Shown: positions 19,873 to 32,346, numbered from the stretch's first letter. The stretch: 64,000 nt of DNA from Azolla caroliniana (GCA_043228905.1 JBHGNT010000010.1:7626001-7690000); one strand, 5' to 3'. Notes: generated by a model not told the origin, from the sequence alone. A program made the numbers and translations.

Positions 19873-22713
19873 TCATTCCCCGCCTGTCGGTTCTTCCTCG
19901 GTTTCGGATCGTTCGTCGTCGCGGTCCAGGTCAACCGGATCCGGCTCGTCGTCGTGACGCTTCTTGAACGCTTTGATCCGCTTCCCCGCTACCGGTATCG
20001 CCATTCTCGTACCGTCGAGTTCCGCCAGATGGTACGTCCCGTTGTCGTTGGCGCTTTGTACCACGTAAGGCCCGAACCACCTTCTTGCGAACTTCCATAT
20101 CGCTCGGTGCTGGTTGTCAAGGCTGCTGTCGTAGACTAGCACCCAGTCGCCTTCCTCGATCTTCTTCGGTCGGAGCCGGTGCGTTCGGTCGAACCGGGCT
20201 TTGTTCCTCATCCTTGCTTCCCGAAGCTTTTCCGCAGCCTGCTCCACGTCCTCCGGTCTTCGCTCGAGCTGTCGTATACGCGCCGCCAACAGTTCCTCCC
20301 AGCTCATCTCGTCTCTCCAGTCCACGGTTGCCCACGAGGAGATCGTGCGTTCCATCGGCATGACCGGCTTCTGCCCAAACATGAGTTCTGCCGGCATGAA
20401 TCCGGTTACCGAACTGTGCGTAGTTCGGTCCGCCCACAACGCGTAAGGCAGCAGCCGCGGCCAGTTCCCGACTTGTCCTCCGCATGCCCGAACTAACGCC
20501 TTGATGATCGGTCCGTGCCCGCGCTCCACCTTTCCATTCGCCTCCGGATTGTACGCAGTGGTAAGCGAGAGCTTGACTCCTAGCCGGTCGAACAGCTCCT
20601 CGGCCTCTTCGGCGTCCAACTCCCCGCGGTCAGCCACGATCTTCCCGACGCACCCGTACCGGCATATCACGTCCTCGATCAGGAACCGACATACGGCCGC
20701 GGTCGTTTTGTTCTGAAGGGCTCGGCCTTCCACCTGGTTCGTCAGATCTTCCCGAGCCAGGACCACATACCGCATCTGTCCTACGCCCATCGGCATCGTC
20801 ACCAGATCTACCATCCATTTGAAGTGGACGGTCAGAGGGTACGTAGGGTGAAGCTCATCCCGATGCCGAACTATGGAGTGCATCTGGCAGCTCTCGCAAG
20901 TTGCCACGAACCGATGCACGTCCCGGTACAATCCCGGCCACCAGTACTTCCCCTTTATCTTCTCGAACGTGGCCCACGTTCCACGGTGACCAGCCCAAGG
21001 TCTGTCGTGGTAAGCCGTCAACAGCTGCTCCTGTTCTTCCTTCATCGCCACCACCCGGAGCGGGAGGCCGTTCCTCTTCTTCGGGTGCTTCCATAAGTAT
21101 CCGTCCCGGAGAAAGAATTGGTAAGCTTTCTTCCGGACCCGGTTAGCTTCGTCCTTCGTCCATGACGCATCCGGCGTCATTGTCCTCAGAAACCCACCGA
21201 TCTGCAGCCACTCGCCGTCGTACTTGCTCTCGTCGAAGCCGTTAAGTGCCGGAGTGCTCGCCCCATCGGTCGTCACGTACGCCGCCTCGAAGAAGTCCAC
21301 GCCGACTTCTTCGTCCTCCGAAACCATGCCGCCCTCGTCATCAAACCTCGCCCTCGAAAGCATGTCGGCCATGGCATTGTCCTTTCCGGAAATGTGCTGT
21401 ATTTCCGGGTCCAGGGACTTGATGTACGCTATCCACCGGAGCATCGCCAGGTCCAGTGTCGCGCATCTGGAAACCATGCCGAGAATCGGCAGGCAATCCG
21501 TCTCGATAACCACTTCTGTCCCGATCAGGTAGTCTTTGTCGGCCTTTACTGCCGAAACGATACCCCAGAGTTCGCGTTTAACCTGGGCGTACCCTCGCTG
21601 TCGTTAACTGAGGACCTTCGCGCCGAATCGGATCGGGAACCGAATGCCGTTCTTGTCCTCTTGGTTGACGACCCATCCGATCCCGGTCGGACTCGTATCC
21701 ACTGTTATGTATACCGGGGTACCCTTCCCGTAGACAGCCTTCCGGAGCGCCAGTGCTGCCGCAAGAGCTTCCTTCAGCTTCCGGACCGACTCCGTGTGCT
21801 CGTCTCGCCACTCGAATTTTCGCCCTTTCTTCAGCAACCCGTATAGCGGCTCCGCAACGTGGGCGTAATGCGGGATCCATATGTGGTAGTATGCGCATGC
21901 CCCCAGGAACCTCCGAACTTCCGTAACCGAGCTACAGTCGGTCTTCATCACGGAGATGGCTTCTACTTTTGCCGGAGACGGCTTCCGGCCATATGGTCCA
22001 CATAGGTGTCCGACCACTAGGATTTCCGATTGCCCGAAGGCCGATTTCTCCCCGGAGAAGGTAAGCCTCGCATCCTCTAGCCTTTGTAGCACCTTCTCGC
22101 AGTCGTCGATGTGTGTTGCCACGAATCGTCGGCATCCGTCCGGTCCGAGTGTTGCGTCCCTCTCTTCTACCGGGCACCCCTTGATCGGAATGTCGTCTAG
22201 AAATGGCATGGTGATGTCCGGGATGCAATCCCTCAGTACCTTGTTCATTGCATTCACCATGTGGGCCACCGAGTTGGTCCCTCCTTGTGGCAGGGTACAC
22301 ATTCGCACTAGGCTGAGGGGAGTTCGCATCGTCGTAATGTCTCTGCTCTCCACGGCTAGCTGGAACTGGTCGTACCCCGAGTACAGATCACCGACCGAGT
22401 AAATCGACCTTCCGGCGAAGGCCTCCGCGAACTCGTCTATGGTCGGTCCGATTCCTGCGTTCCGAATGGTCACTCTGTTGACTGGCTGCAGGTCCTGAAT
22501 GAAGCGCAATGTTCCGTTTTTCTTTGGTACAGTAAACCATCGGTTCAAGTATGGCGCGCTCGACGGTTCGAGAATACCCATATCGACTTTCTGCCTCAGT
22601 AGCTCCATCAACTCCGGGATGTGAGCTCTTGGTACCGGAATCGGCTTGAGATTCCACGGCACATGGGTACCGTGAATATCACCATCGGATCCACGATTGT
22701 CGGGTCTATGCAC
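19873..22713 (-). pseudogene. Gypsy A1 RT, RNase H and integrase, one frame with a single stop
   Basis: From 22713 one frame runs to TGA 19873, interrupted only by TAA 21604-21606. RT: IPELMELLRQKVDMGILEPS, WFTVPKKNGTLRF and RSIYSVGDLYSGYDQFQL; the active site is FLDDIPIKG (usual gypsy YxDD replaced by FLDD). RNase H is reduced (YITVDTSPTGIGWV; ETDCLPILGMV). The integrase zinc region is YHDRPWAGH plus CESCQ; the catalytic residues are MVDLVTMP, IVADRGELD and NPEANGKVERG, all present. The C-terminal GPY/F-type module is WFGPYVVQSANDNGTYHL, followed by an acidic tail (DDEPDPVDLDRDDERSETEE); no chromodomain. A 1-base deletion near 22667, compared with A2, separates this frame from the upstream one. 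Confidence 0.9.
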
Positions 22714-24099
22714 CCGATCTCTTCCGGCGAGAATGCGAAGGCTTTCCCATGCCTTCCGAGCATTCTCCGAAACCGGTCTTCCTCCGCCGGCAGTAGGAAC
22801 CCGCCCCCACCGATCTTGAGCTCCCGGAGCGTCCCGTCGGTGAAGGTGTGTCCTATGCAGGCGGGATCTCGTAAACTGGGGTCCAACGCAACCCCTCTGA
22901 TTCGGGACTCGCTGCCCTCCGGCAAGGGTGCCGCGACTAGCCTTACCTTCCGGTCCATAGTCTTGTACTTCGTGCTAACTCGGGCCGTCTAATCCGACCC
23001 GAGCCCCCGACTGAAGTTCGCGATGACTTCGTACATCTCTTCGGAACATACCGGTATCGTCTGGTCCTCGCTAAGGCCTTCCCCGGCTACCTTCATCAGC
23101 ATTCCCAAGGTGTCGTCGAAGGAGACCGCCTCCACGGCTCCGCTGATTTCCTCGTCCGGGTCGAGAACTCCGCACGCTCGAAGTTGCACTTCCACCCTTG
23201 TCTTTTCTCGGCCAACGATGCCGACTATCATACACCCTCCGTTGTTGGAGAAGCAAAACTTCCTACCTATCGTACAGGGTTCCTTCGGTTTCGGTTCTAT
23301 CGTACAGTCGTGGGGTTTTTCCCGAGTGTCCGGGCTGTCTCGGCCCCACGCCTTGGTTTCTCGCCACCGAGGGATTCCCGGTTTCTCTCGTGGTTTGGCT
23401 ACACCGTCAGAAATTGAACCGAATGGCGCTCGTCCTAGCTTTTGACCCTCGCGTAGGCCGAACCGTTGTCCAGCACCTTGGTCTGCATTCGTGCCGCTGT
23501 GATGTACGGTTCCCCTAATATGATCGGATGCGAGGACGTCTCCTGCACGAAGAAGTGCTGGTCAATCTCGACGTCGCCGATCTTGACATGCACGTTCGGG
23601 CAGGCCCCGTGCAGTTCCTCGGTGGCGCGCGTCGCTACCCGGATCTTCCACCCGTGCTTGGTGTTGATCGGCCACTTTCCCTTCTTATAGAAGTCCGTGG
23701 ACATCAGGTTTATTTCCGAACCGTGGTCCACCAGTGCCACCACCGGTTCCTGAACGTCTCCGATCTTTACCGGGGTCTCCGTGGTCGCTCGGGCCTAGTG
23801 TGGCCTCGAATAGTGGCTCACCACCCACTCATCTGCCAGCGCCGAGTCGTCGATGTGCGTCGTCCGCACCTCCACCGGTCTCTCCGGTTCTGTCTCCGTC
23901 GACAACCTCTTCCGTTTCACCAAGTCCACAATGGAGTCGTGGAACTCCTTCTTGGCGATCCCTAGCACCTCCCGTAATGACAGCTCCACTTTGTTGTCGA
24001 GGATCCGTTCTTCTAGGACCTTTCGTAGGTCCGTGGTCCTTTCTATTTCCGTCCCCAGTCGGTATCCGCCCTTCCTGGGGTTATCTTGCGAGCTGGACC
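22668..24099 (-). pseudogene. Gypsy A1 protease region and N-terminal Pol, broken
   Basis: From the copia-B junction down: KVELSLREVLGIAKKEFHDS, VDLVKRKRLS, then a stop at 23795-23797. The protease is VVALVDHGSEINLMS (active site DHG) with HPIILGEPYITAARM. A frame change near 23435 leads to VEVQLRACGVLDPDEEISGA; a stop at 22989-22991 precedes FAFSPEEIGCIDP, which links protease to RT. A2 carries the same segments at 62050-63470. The DHG in place of DSG or DTG occurs in both copies, so it is a family feature. Confidence 0.8.
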
Positions 24100-24281
24100 T
24101 ATCGAATACAAGTGTATAATGGACGTATTCACACTATCCCTTTGTATAGATCAAGTTTGGGCCATTTGTGTAATTAGCATAAATGGTAGTTGCCCTAAGT
24201 TTGTCACTATACATAGTGACCTTGTAACCTTTTTGTAAGGTCGGTTGTATTATACTTTTCTATTGAATAGAAAGTCATTTT

Positions 24282-24317
<36 letters not shown>

Positions 24318-24403
24318 ACGATCTTGCAAACTGTCATACGCAGGTACTCAACCACAATCGAATGCTTCTTGATCTTCCGCATTGACGGCCTTTGTCATCA
24401 ACA
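24100..24403 (+). repeat. Copia-B 5-prime LTR (304 bp)
   Basis: Begins TATCG where the 3-prime LTR has TGTCG, a G-to-A change at the second base. It ends CATCAACA. A TATA-like TTGTATTATAC lies near 24245-24255, and a CT microsatellite at 24284-24313 differs from the GT/CT repeat of the other LTR. Confidence 0.95.
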
Positions 24404-24405
24404 TC

Positions 24406-24419
24406 TGGTATCAGAGCCT
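24406..24419 (+). promoter_or_regulatory. Copia-B primer binding site
   Basis: TGGTATCAGAGCCT, two bases after the LTR, complementary to the initiator-Met tRNA 3-prime end. Confidence 0.93.
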
Positions 24420-25103
24420 GCACAGTATTCGGTCCTTCAACTCGCTGTCGGCCGTCGTCTCAGCCTGCACAACATTCGGTTTCCTGCGTCATTCGAAGAA
24501 GAGAGAAGAAGAAGAAAAAAAACGAGACTTGCATCTCATCGCGTTAGATCATCTTCGCTTGGAGTAAGCCAGCCGGTTGTACTCTGTTCCTTGTGATCGT
24601 AACCGCTCGAGGTGAAATCCCCTTGTGCAACATTGACACGATCGTGCTCCACTCGGTTAAACGGCATCCGAAGAGGTCATCAAACGCTGCTCGCCGCTCA
24701 TTGTAACCACTCGGTGCAGATCGGTCTCAAGACAACAACCCCAATTCGTGCTTCATCCGGCTGATCGACATTCGGGAGGATCAGTTGGATCCGTCTCTCT
24801 CGTCGCTGCAGTCACCCGAAGCAGAATCGGTCCAGACAATCGGTTTCAATAATCGGTATTTGGCATATATATTCGGAAGCGAACCGGGCTCACTCCGACT
24901 CGGCAACATTCGGGAAGACCAGTCGGTTCTGTCCCTCAAGTTACCGGAGTCAATTCGAGCAAGTTCAACAATACATATATCCGAAGCCGAACCGACTCGG
25001 GTTCAAATCCGACTAGAACGATATCGGGTGAGCCAACCGGCTGCACTCCAACAAGGTTCGTAGTCAACTCCGAACCGAGCTTCGTCAACCGAAACCAAAT
25101 TTG
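24420..25103 (+). other. Copia-B untranslated leader
   Basis: About 680 bases between PBS and gag with repeated TTCGG and ACTCGG words. The 92-codon open stretch at 24785-25063 has no family features and is probably chance. Confidence 0.6.
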
Positions 25104-28100
25104 ATGGCATCAACATCCGGCTCATCAGAAATGAGTCTACGAAAGTTCGATGGATCGAACTTCAACTTCTGGAAGGAGCAAATGCAGGACTATCTCATAG
25201 TCAAGGGGCAAATCGATCCCATCGAAAATGAAGAACCTCCAGAAGGATACAAACCAATTGAGTGGCAGAAGCTGGACAGAATCGTCCGCGCCACGATTCG
25301 GATGCACCTATCGGAATCGGTATACTTTACGGTGCAATCGTGTACGACAGCATTCGAACTGTGGAAAACACTGTCGGACACTTACGAAAAGAAGGTCGCT
25401 GCAACAAAGATGTTTCTGATCCGGCGCCTCTACAACTTGCGGATGAAAGAATCAGATTCGGTTCAAGCACATCTCAATGAGTACGAAAGCATAAGCTCCC
25501 AAATCTCATCTCAGGGGACGGCAATCGAGGATGAACTCAGAGCAATGATACTCATGAGCAGCCTTCCCTCATCATGGGAAACTTTCATCACAACCGTGTG
25601 CAACGCGTCAACCACGGCTGTTAAATACTCCGAAGTCACGAGCGCAATCCTGACCGAAGCAGCTCGGAGAAAGTCTTTCGCCAAAGACTCAACAGACGAC
25701 GCCTATGTAGTACAAGGTTCGACAGACCGATCGAACATACGAGGAAGAGATTCCTCACGGCAGCCGAACAATTAGCGAAGACGGAGCCAGTCACGGGATA
25801 ATCGAATCTGCAACTATTGCAAGAAACCCGGACACATCAAAGCCGACTGCCGCGCACTCAAGAACAAGAACGACAAGTCTCAGAAATCAGACAAGAAGAG
25901 TGGCCGGCATGAGGAGATCAATTACGTCAGCTCCTCAGCTGATGTGTTACCAAACGACCCGAATATACTATCAATCGAAAATCCTGTCGGATCAGAAGTT
26001 CTGCTCACGACTGAAGAATCGAGCACATGGCTCTTAGATTCGGGCGCGTCATTTCACGTGACTCCTCATCGATCCCAATTTCGGCAATATACGATCCGTC
26101 ACTCCGACTCAGTTCGAGTCGGCAACTCGCAACACTGTGACATCATTGGAATCGGCACAGTAGAGCTCAACCTTGCAGGTGGCTCTACCCTTGTACTTCA
26201 CAATGTCCGACATGTACCCGAGCTCTCAAGGCCATTGATCTCAGTCGGACAACTAGATGAAGACGGCATTCGTGCCGGTTTTTCTTCGGGAGGGTGGACA
26301 CTCCACAGGGGGAACCTCCTGCTTGCTAGAGGACCCAAGATACACTCACTGTATCCGTTACATGTTACGCTCAGAGAGGGTAACCTGTTTTTGGTGGATA
26401 TTCCTGTGTCATCACTATGGCACAGAAGATTAGGACACCTCAGCAAGGCCGGCATTACGCACCTATCTAGAGCCGGATACATCCCTAAACTCTCCTTCTC
26501 GGACCATCAATTCTGCGAACATTGCCAGTATGGCAAACAAGCAGCCGCATCACACCCGACATCAGCACCAAGAGAAACGAGACCTCTCGATTTAGTCCAC
26601 TCGGACATCTGTGGCCCAATGCCGCATCAGTCTCTCGGCGGTGCCTCTTACTTCGTCAGTTTTATTGACGATTCGACTCGAAAGGTGTGGGCTTATCCAA
26701 TTCGCACCAAAGATCGTGTCTTCTCGATCTTCTCCGATTGGCTCGCTATGGTAGAAAATCAAACTGACCGAAAACTGAAATGCTTTCGGACCGACAATGG
26801 GGGAGAGTTCAAATCAGAAGAATTCGTCAAATTCTGCCGACAACGCGGCATCCGACGTGAATTTACGGCACCACACAGTCCGGAGCAAAACGGGATTGCA
26901 GAACGCATGAATCGGACAATCCAAGAACGGATAGTTTCCATGCTCCAACACTCCGGACTGTCGGATGGCTTCTGGGCAGAGGCTCTACTCACGGCAGTAC
27001 ACATAATCAATATGTCGCCAAGTAGACCTCTAGGACTTCAAATTCCTCAGGAACTATGGATCGGCAGTAAGCCGAATTACGACAAGCTGAGGATCTTCGG
27101 ATGCGAGGCGTACGCCCTTATTCCGAAAGATGATCGCCGAAAACTTGCACCTCGGTCCAGGAAATGCATTTTCCTTGGATATGGATCCGACGGCGAAATG
27201 GGATACCGACTCTGGAACCCCGAACGCAGACAAATCGTTCGAAGTTCGGACGTTGTGTTCAACGAGTCGGCTATGAATCCATCAGTCGAAACACCGATCG
27301 AAGTCCGAAGGGTAACATTTTCCGATGTGCCGACCCTTCAAGAAGGCCCCGCTCTTAACACACGGTCAGCTTCACGGGTAGCTGAACCTTACACTACCGA
27401 CTCGGACAACTCTGACTCGGCACAGCCGAATGATTCGCTTTCGGACCATCCGACCTCGATACCCGATGCGACCAGTCCAATCATACCTCGACGCTTCAAG
27501 AGACTGTCGCAACCTCCGGAGAGGTATTCCCCTGGAATTTTCTTCACCGACGCCGGCGAACCGACGTCTTACGAAGAAGCATCGACATCTGTCGATTCAG
27601 CCACCTGGCATCTGGCGATGGAGTCGGAAATGCACTCCATTCGGGCAAACAAGACTTGGGATCTGGTCGAATTACCTAAGAATCGACGTGCTCTTCCTTG
27701 CAAGTGGGTTTATCGACTAAAAGAGACGTCTGATTCGACCACCCCAAAGTACAAGGCCAGATTAGTTGCAAAGGGCTTCCGACAAGAATATGGCGTCGAC
27801 TTCGACAAGATTTTTTCACCAGTGGTGAAAATGACAACCCTTCGTTTTCTACTCGGCGTAGTGGCAGCCGACAACTTGGAGCTGATTCAGCTAGATGTCA
27901 AAACAGCCTTCCTCCATGGTGATCTTGAAGAGGAAATTTATATGGAGCAGCCAAAAGGCTTCGTGGCAACTGGCCAAGAACATCTAGTCTGCCGACTCCG
28001 GAAGAGTCTATACGGCCTCAAACAGGCACCGCAACAATGGTACAAGAAGTTCGACGACTTCATCCAATCGATCGGCTTCTCAAAAAGCGATGAGGACCAT

Positions 28101-29135
28101 TGTCTTTTTACCAACACAGCTCAAGATGGATCACCCATCTTCCTCATCATTTACGTGGACGACATGCTAATTTCTGGACGCCACGCGGGCGAACTTGCCG
28201 ATCTCATTCGGCAACTGCGGTTGAAGTTTGCCATGAAGGACCTCGGTCCGGCACGACACATACTTGGCATGAAGATTAGTCGGCATCGCGATAAACGACA
28301 TCTTTTTTTGTCTCAGACCGACTATATCGGACGTGTCTTGGAACGCTTCAACATGCAATCAGCCAAATCTGCTTCAACCCCGCTCCCCATGAATCTTCGG
28401 CTCTCTCAGCGAGACTGCCCGACATCTGGTCCGGAGGGGGAAGATATGAAGTCGGTACCGTATGCACCGGCAGTCGGCTCCCTTATGTACCTGATGGTCG
28501 CGACACGGCCTGATATTTCTCATGCCGTAGGAGTCGTTAGCAGATTTATGCACAATCCTGGCCGATCGCATTGGAACGCAGTCAAGCATGTGTTCAAATA
28601 TCTGGCTGGCACAAAAGATCACGGCATTCTTTTCGGTCCGAACTCAACCTCAGGCGTAGTCGGTTACACCGACTCGGACTTCGCCGGCTGTATAGACAGT
28701 CGAAAATCAACAACCGGATACTGCTTCAAATTCGGCAACGGAGCAATTTCGTGGAAGTCGAAACTTCAGGAGTGCACAGCGACCTCAACGACCGAAGCAG
28801 AATATGTAGCTGCGTCCGACGCTGCAAAAGAAGCTTTGTGGCTCGGCCGGCTGGCGCACACGTTTCGGCAAGTCGACCATGACTCGGCTCCAGTTGTCTA
28901 TAGCGACAGTCAAGGTGCTGTTGCCTTGTCGAGAAATCCGGTTCACCACAACGCCTCCAAACATATCGACGTTCGATATCACTTCGTTCGGGACTGCGTC
29001 ATTTCAGGGAAAATCGGTTTAGAGAAAATATCCACAACCGACAATGTCGCAGATGGAATGACCAAGTGTCTTTCGGCAGACCGCTTTTGGTCCCTTCGGC
29101 ATCAGATGGGCGTAACGACAAACCAGTCCGGTTAG
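25104..29135 (+). CDS. Copia-B Gag-Pol polyprotein, open except one amber codon
   Basis: 1343 sense codons in one frame from ATG 25104, chosen because it follows the leader and starts the UBN2-type Gag (SLRKFDGSNFNFWKEQMQDY). TAG at 25773-25775 lies in the Arg-rich linker just before the zinc knuckle CNYCKKPGHIKADC. Protease: WLLDSGASFHVTP. Integrase: HRRLGH and CEHCQ zinc region, core residues HSDICGP, RTDNGGEF and QNGIAERMN. RT: KTWDLVELPKNRRALPCKWV through IIYVDDMLIS. RNase H: YTDSDFAGC, TEAEYVAA and SDSQGAVAL. All catalytic residues are present. The amber could be a recent CAG-to-TAG change, or be read through to lower the Pol:Gag ratio; the first is simpler. Confidence 0.93.
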
Positions 29136-29315
29136 AGCCGGACACAGCGCAGGATGGTTTCAGACAACCGACATCAGTTCCTTAATGATCGGCTTCAACT
29201 CTTCCGACCCGACCAGTCCGGTCTTCTGCCTTCGGATCCTGCCGACTCGAACAAAACTGATATGTCCGAGAACCTAGGTTTATACCTGTAATCTTAGATA
29301 ACCCATGTATACGCC

Positions 29316-29328
29316 CATTACGGGGGAG
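29316..29328 (+). promoter_or_regulatory. Copia-B polypurine tract
   Basis: ATTACGGGGGAG immediately before the 3-prime LTR. Confidence 0.85.
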
Positions 29329-29634
29329 TGTCGAATACAAGTGTATAATGGACGTATTCACACTATCCCTCTGTATAGATCAAGTTTGGGCCATTTGTGT
29401 AATTAGCATAAATGGTAGTTGCCCTAAGTTTGTCACTATACATAGTGACCTTGTAACCTTTTTGTAAGGTCGGTTGTATTATACTTTTCTATTGAATAGA
29501 AAGTCATTTTGTGTGTGTGTGTCTCTCTCTCTCTCTCTCTCTCTGTGCACGATCTTGCAAACTGTCATACGCAGGTACTCAACCACAATCGAATGCTTCT
29601 TGATCTTCCACATTGACGGCCTTTGTCATCAACA
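29329..29634 (+). repeat. Copia-B 3-prime LTR (306 bp)
   Basis: TGTCG...CATCAACA, followed by the target copy GGACC. Microsatellite here is GTGTGTGTGTCTCTCT. Confidence 0.95.
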
Positions 29635-31008
29635 GGACCCACCGGCATCGTTCCGTCGTTGCCCGAATCGGGTCTCGTACCGTTGTGAGGGCACGGCCGC
29701 TCCGGCTTTCCCCACTCGTTTGTCTTCTACCAGAGCCTCGTAGTTCCGGCAGGCGGCTTCTACGAAGCCCGTCTTTTCCTCGACTGGATCGCTCCACCCG
29801 GTTATTTCCCGGACCCGTCTCTCAACGCGGTCCGTTTCATCTTTCCTTAGCCGTGCGCCTGCAAGACCTTCCAGCATTGCCAACCAGAATCCGTCTTTGC
29901 CCTCCTTTCGGACCTCACTGCCCCCGACCCGAATGCCGGCCGACACCGAGTAGTGGATGGCCTCCACGTGTCGGGCCGCCGCCTCTTCCATCAGTCTCTT
30001 CATTCCTCCTCGCCTGTCATTTCGGTTCAGGGCCCTCCTGGTGTCGCCGGCGTGCACCCGGCCTTCCCATAGGTACACCACCCGGTTCCTCAACGCTTCT
30101 GCGAAATCGCCGTAGTCCTTCCGGATGTGGCCGACCTCGTCGCACCACATGCATCTGTTCCCTGTTGCCGGCCGTCGGTCACGAGCTAGTTCGCCGCCTT
30201 CCCTTCGAGTCTGGGCGATCTGGAGATCCTTTATCGCCCGCGTCAACTCGTCCAGCATTGCTCCTCCGGACGAGCCATTGACCATGCCGGTTGAAGCCGG
30301 ACCGGTTTCGAGCCATTCCCGGGTCTCTTCCCTTCGCACTTGCGGTGCCGGTTCAAGCCTCCTTGCTGTGACAGAGCCCGCACCGGCCGCCCCATTGTCA
30401 GCCCATTCTCGCCGTTTATCGAAACGGCCACATACTCTCTTAACCGCAGCCCAGTCGGTTGTCAGCCCGTCCTCGGTTTCCAACAAGGAGCCGACTTGGT
30501 CCCGGTCCCGCTCGTCCACCGACTTGACGAACAGTAGGACCCGGCTCATATCCAGAACGGTTCGGTCAAGCGCCGAAAGGCACGCAAAGCGTTCTTCGAA
30601 CTCCCGGAGGAGTGCCGTCGCGTTTCTTCCCTTGCCGGGGAACTCCACCCATTCCATGAAGTCCCGTTTCGAAAGCCGGAGCGTGTCGTCCAGCCCGTAT
30701 TTTTCTAGGAGTCGGCCTTCGAACTCCTCCCAGGTACGGCTCTCCGCCCGCACCTCGAGCACCTCCGCATGGATGCTCGGCATCGCCACTCGAGGAAACC
30801 CGGCAAGACGCCTCTCTTCCGGAATGTCCCGCATCAGCATTTCTGCCCCGTAGGACGCCAAATACTTCGTGGCATCCTTTCCGCTGAACCGGCCAATCGT
30901 ACCGACGACCGCCTCAATGGCTCTGTCGAGGGCGTCGGTGCCCTCGCGTGCACTCAATATCCGATCCACGGCCGAAGCCATGGCCTCTGCAAGATCCGAC
31001 CCTTTCAT
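29635..31008 (-). pseudogene. Gypsy A1 Gag, interrupted by copia-B
   Basis: Open from ATG 31008 (MKGSDLAEAMASAVDRI) to the copia-B junction, about 455 codons without a stop. ATG 31008 was preferred because the longer open frame extends back across the PBS into the LTR. The capsid region contains GRFSGKDATKYLASYGAEML, TWEEFEGRLLEKYGLDD and LREFEERFACLSALDRTVLD. The zinc knuckle is CMWCDEVGHIRKDYGD: the fourth ligand Cys is Tyr, while A2 keeps Cys. Downstream Gag-Pol linker: DPVEEKTGFVEAACRNYEAL. It continues after copia-B at 24099. Confidence 0.88.
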
Positions 31009-31030
31009 CTTCTGCTCTTCTGCCGCCTCC

Positions 31031-31048
31031 TTCACGTCGGGTTCACCA
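31031..31048 (-). promoter_or_regulatory. Gypsy A1 primer binding site
   Basis: Minus strand TGGTGAACCCGACGTGAA, four bases after the LTR. The same sequence follows the A2 LTR at 60582. The tRNA was not identified by eye; it is not initiator-Met. Confidence 0.75.
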
Positions 31049-31052
31049 AAGA

Positions 31053-31668
31053 TGTCGAGGTTTTCCTCGCGGATGCGTGGAATGAGGCGGGACCTCGGGG
31101 GTCCTGTACCAAAGAGCAAGAGAGAAAGGAGAAGATGCCCACTACGTGCGAGAGTAGATTCACAGGGACACGGCCCTTCGACACAAAGACGCGAGTGGGA
31201 CAGCGACACAGGGAGACAAGAATGTATGTATGTATTAACAAAGACAAACAACACAACACGGAGTCGGTTACAACCGAACAGGTCGGCGAACATATGCCGA
31301 TACCTTTTCGTAAATGCACAGAAAGGAAGGAGTAGGTTGGAGGTGCTGCCGGAAGCACTCCGGCATTCCTCAGAGCAGCGCGAGCCTCCCGAAACCTACA
31401 CAGAAGGAAGCTATGGCGTTTGCGAACCAAAGAGAGAGAGAGAGAGAGACCTTCGCCCACGAACCGACAGCACTTCGTCCTCGACTCTCCGCGATCCCAT
31501 CCCCCTTCTTGTCTCCCTCCTTTTATAGGCAAGGAAGGAGCCGTTTCCCCTTTACTTCCTACCCACTAAATCTACCTGCCTAGGATCTTCTATGGACAAC
31601 ATTCGAGAAGAGCCGGGTCCTACGCTCCTGTGCACCGATTCCGCTTGTGGACGGTTTTCTTCATGACA
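31053..31668 (-). repeat. Gypsy A1 5-prime LTR (616 bp)
   Basis: Minus-strand TGTCATGAAG...CTCGACA, matching 19187-19799 at high identity; TATA box CCTATAAAAGG on the minus strand near 31520-31530. Confidence 0.93.
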
Positions 31669-32110
31669 ACGTACTAACAATACTTTTTGAGCCCACTTGG
31701 CGTAGGCTTTGCATAACCGAACAAATAGGCATGAAGGTCTTTGCTTTTTAGTACTAACATTGTTCATTACTAGATGAAATATGTGTGTCCAGGTGGCTTA
31801 GTACTAATCCTTTAAGTTCCTAAGATGTTGATTAAGTACTAACATTACTTAATACATTGTATTCCTTTATGATCAATTGATTCAGTATTGATTATTTGGT
31901 ACAGAGGGTCCTAAATTTTTAGTTGTATAACTTGTATTAGTACTAACATTGCTTATTGAATTAGGCTTTGAATGACCGAACAAATAGACATGAATGTGTT
32001 GGCTTTTTAGTACTAACATTGTTCGGATCCAGATGAAATATGCATGTCCAGGTGGATCAGTACTATATTTGTTATTTTGGACTCATGTTATAATATGTAT
32101 GCTTATAATA
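31669..32110 (+). repeat. T1 internal repeat array, right half
   Basis: Resumes exactly after gypsy A1: GATGTTGATTACGT at the left junction continues as ACTAACAATAC. It contains further AGTACTAACATTG motifs and two CCGAACAAATAG units 256 bp apart. No ORF. Confidence 0.75.
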
Positions 32111-32346
32111 TGAATGTTGTAGTTTCTAGCAACACCACACCAGGGAAGGTAATTGACAAACCAGGCCCCGCGTTACTACGTACAGAGTTTGCTGCAAATT
32201 CCCAAGTCCACTGTCGTTCCTTAGTGGTACCTGATGAAGTTTATGATGATGATTCACGTTGTCTTCTATCTCTAGGTTCTATAGCTTCCATGGCTCAACA
32301 ATTGATAGATTGGTGCATTCATCCCAAGCTTCATCTAAACACATGA
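32111..32346 (+). pseudogene. Possible 3-prime exon of the T1 plus-strand gene
   Basis: An open stretch beginning after acceptor-like TTGTAG or TTTCTAG (about 32109-32127) encodes NTTPGKVIDKPGPALLRTEF, then SLGSIASMAQQLIDWCIHP, and ends at TGA 32344-32346. It is only 88 bases from the end of the converging transposase-like gene. It would be separated from the ORF at 17414 by the repeat array and by gypsy A1. No family is recognised, and the link to the upstream ORF is a guess. Confidence 0.3.

Larger units (their letters stand above)
24100..29634 (+). mobile_element. Copia-B: nearly intact Ty1/copia element
   Basis: LTRs at 24100-24403 and 29329-29634 differ at about three substitutions plus a microsatellite, so the insertion is young. 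Target copies GGACC are at 24095-24099 and 29635-29639. PBS, a single gag-pol frame (25104-29135, one amber) and the purine tract are all present. Inserted in the gag of gypsy A1. Confidence 0.95.
19187..31668 (-). mobile_element. Gypsy A1: Ty3/gypsy element with FLDDIPIKG reverse transcriptase
   Basis: Minus strand, LTRs 19187-19799 and 31053-31668, target copies ACGT on both sides (19183-19186, 31669-31672). The order is 5-prime LTR (right), PBS 31031-31048, gag (31008 down), then copia-B inserted at 24100-29634, then the rest of gag, protease, RT, RNase H, integrase, purine tract and 3-prime LTR (left). The coding sequence is GC-rich compared with neighbours. A second copy, A2, begins at 59930 in the opposite orientation. 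Confidence 0.92.

Noticed and set aside
29613-30853. Long plus-strand open frames rich in Ser, Arg and Pro
   Set aside because: Antisense of the GC-rich gypsy A1 gag; the gag frame has a zinc knuckle, capsid blocks and a matching copy in A2.
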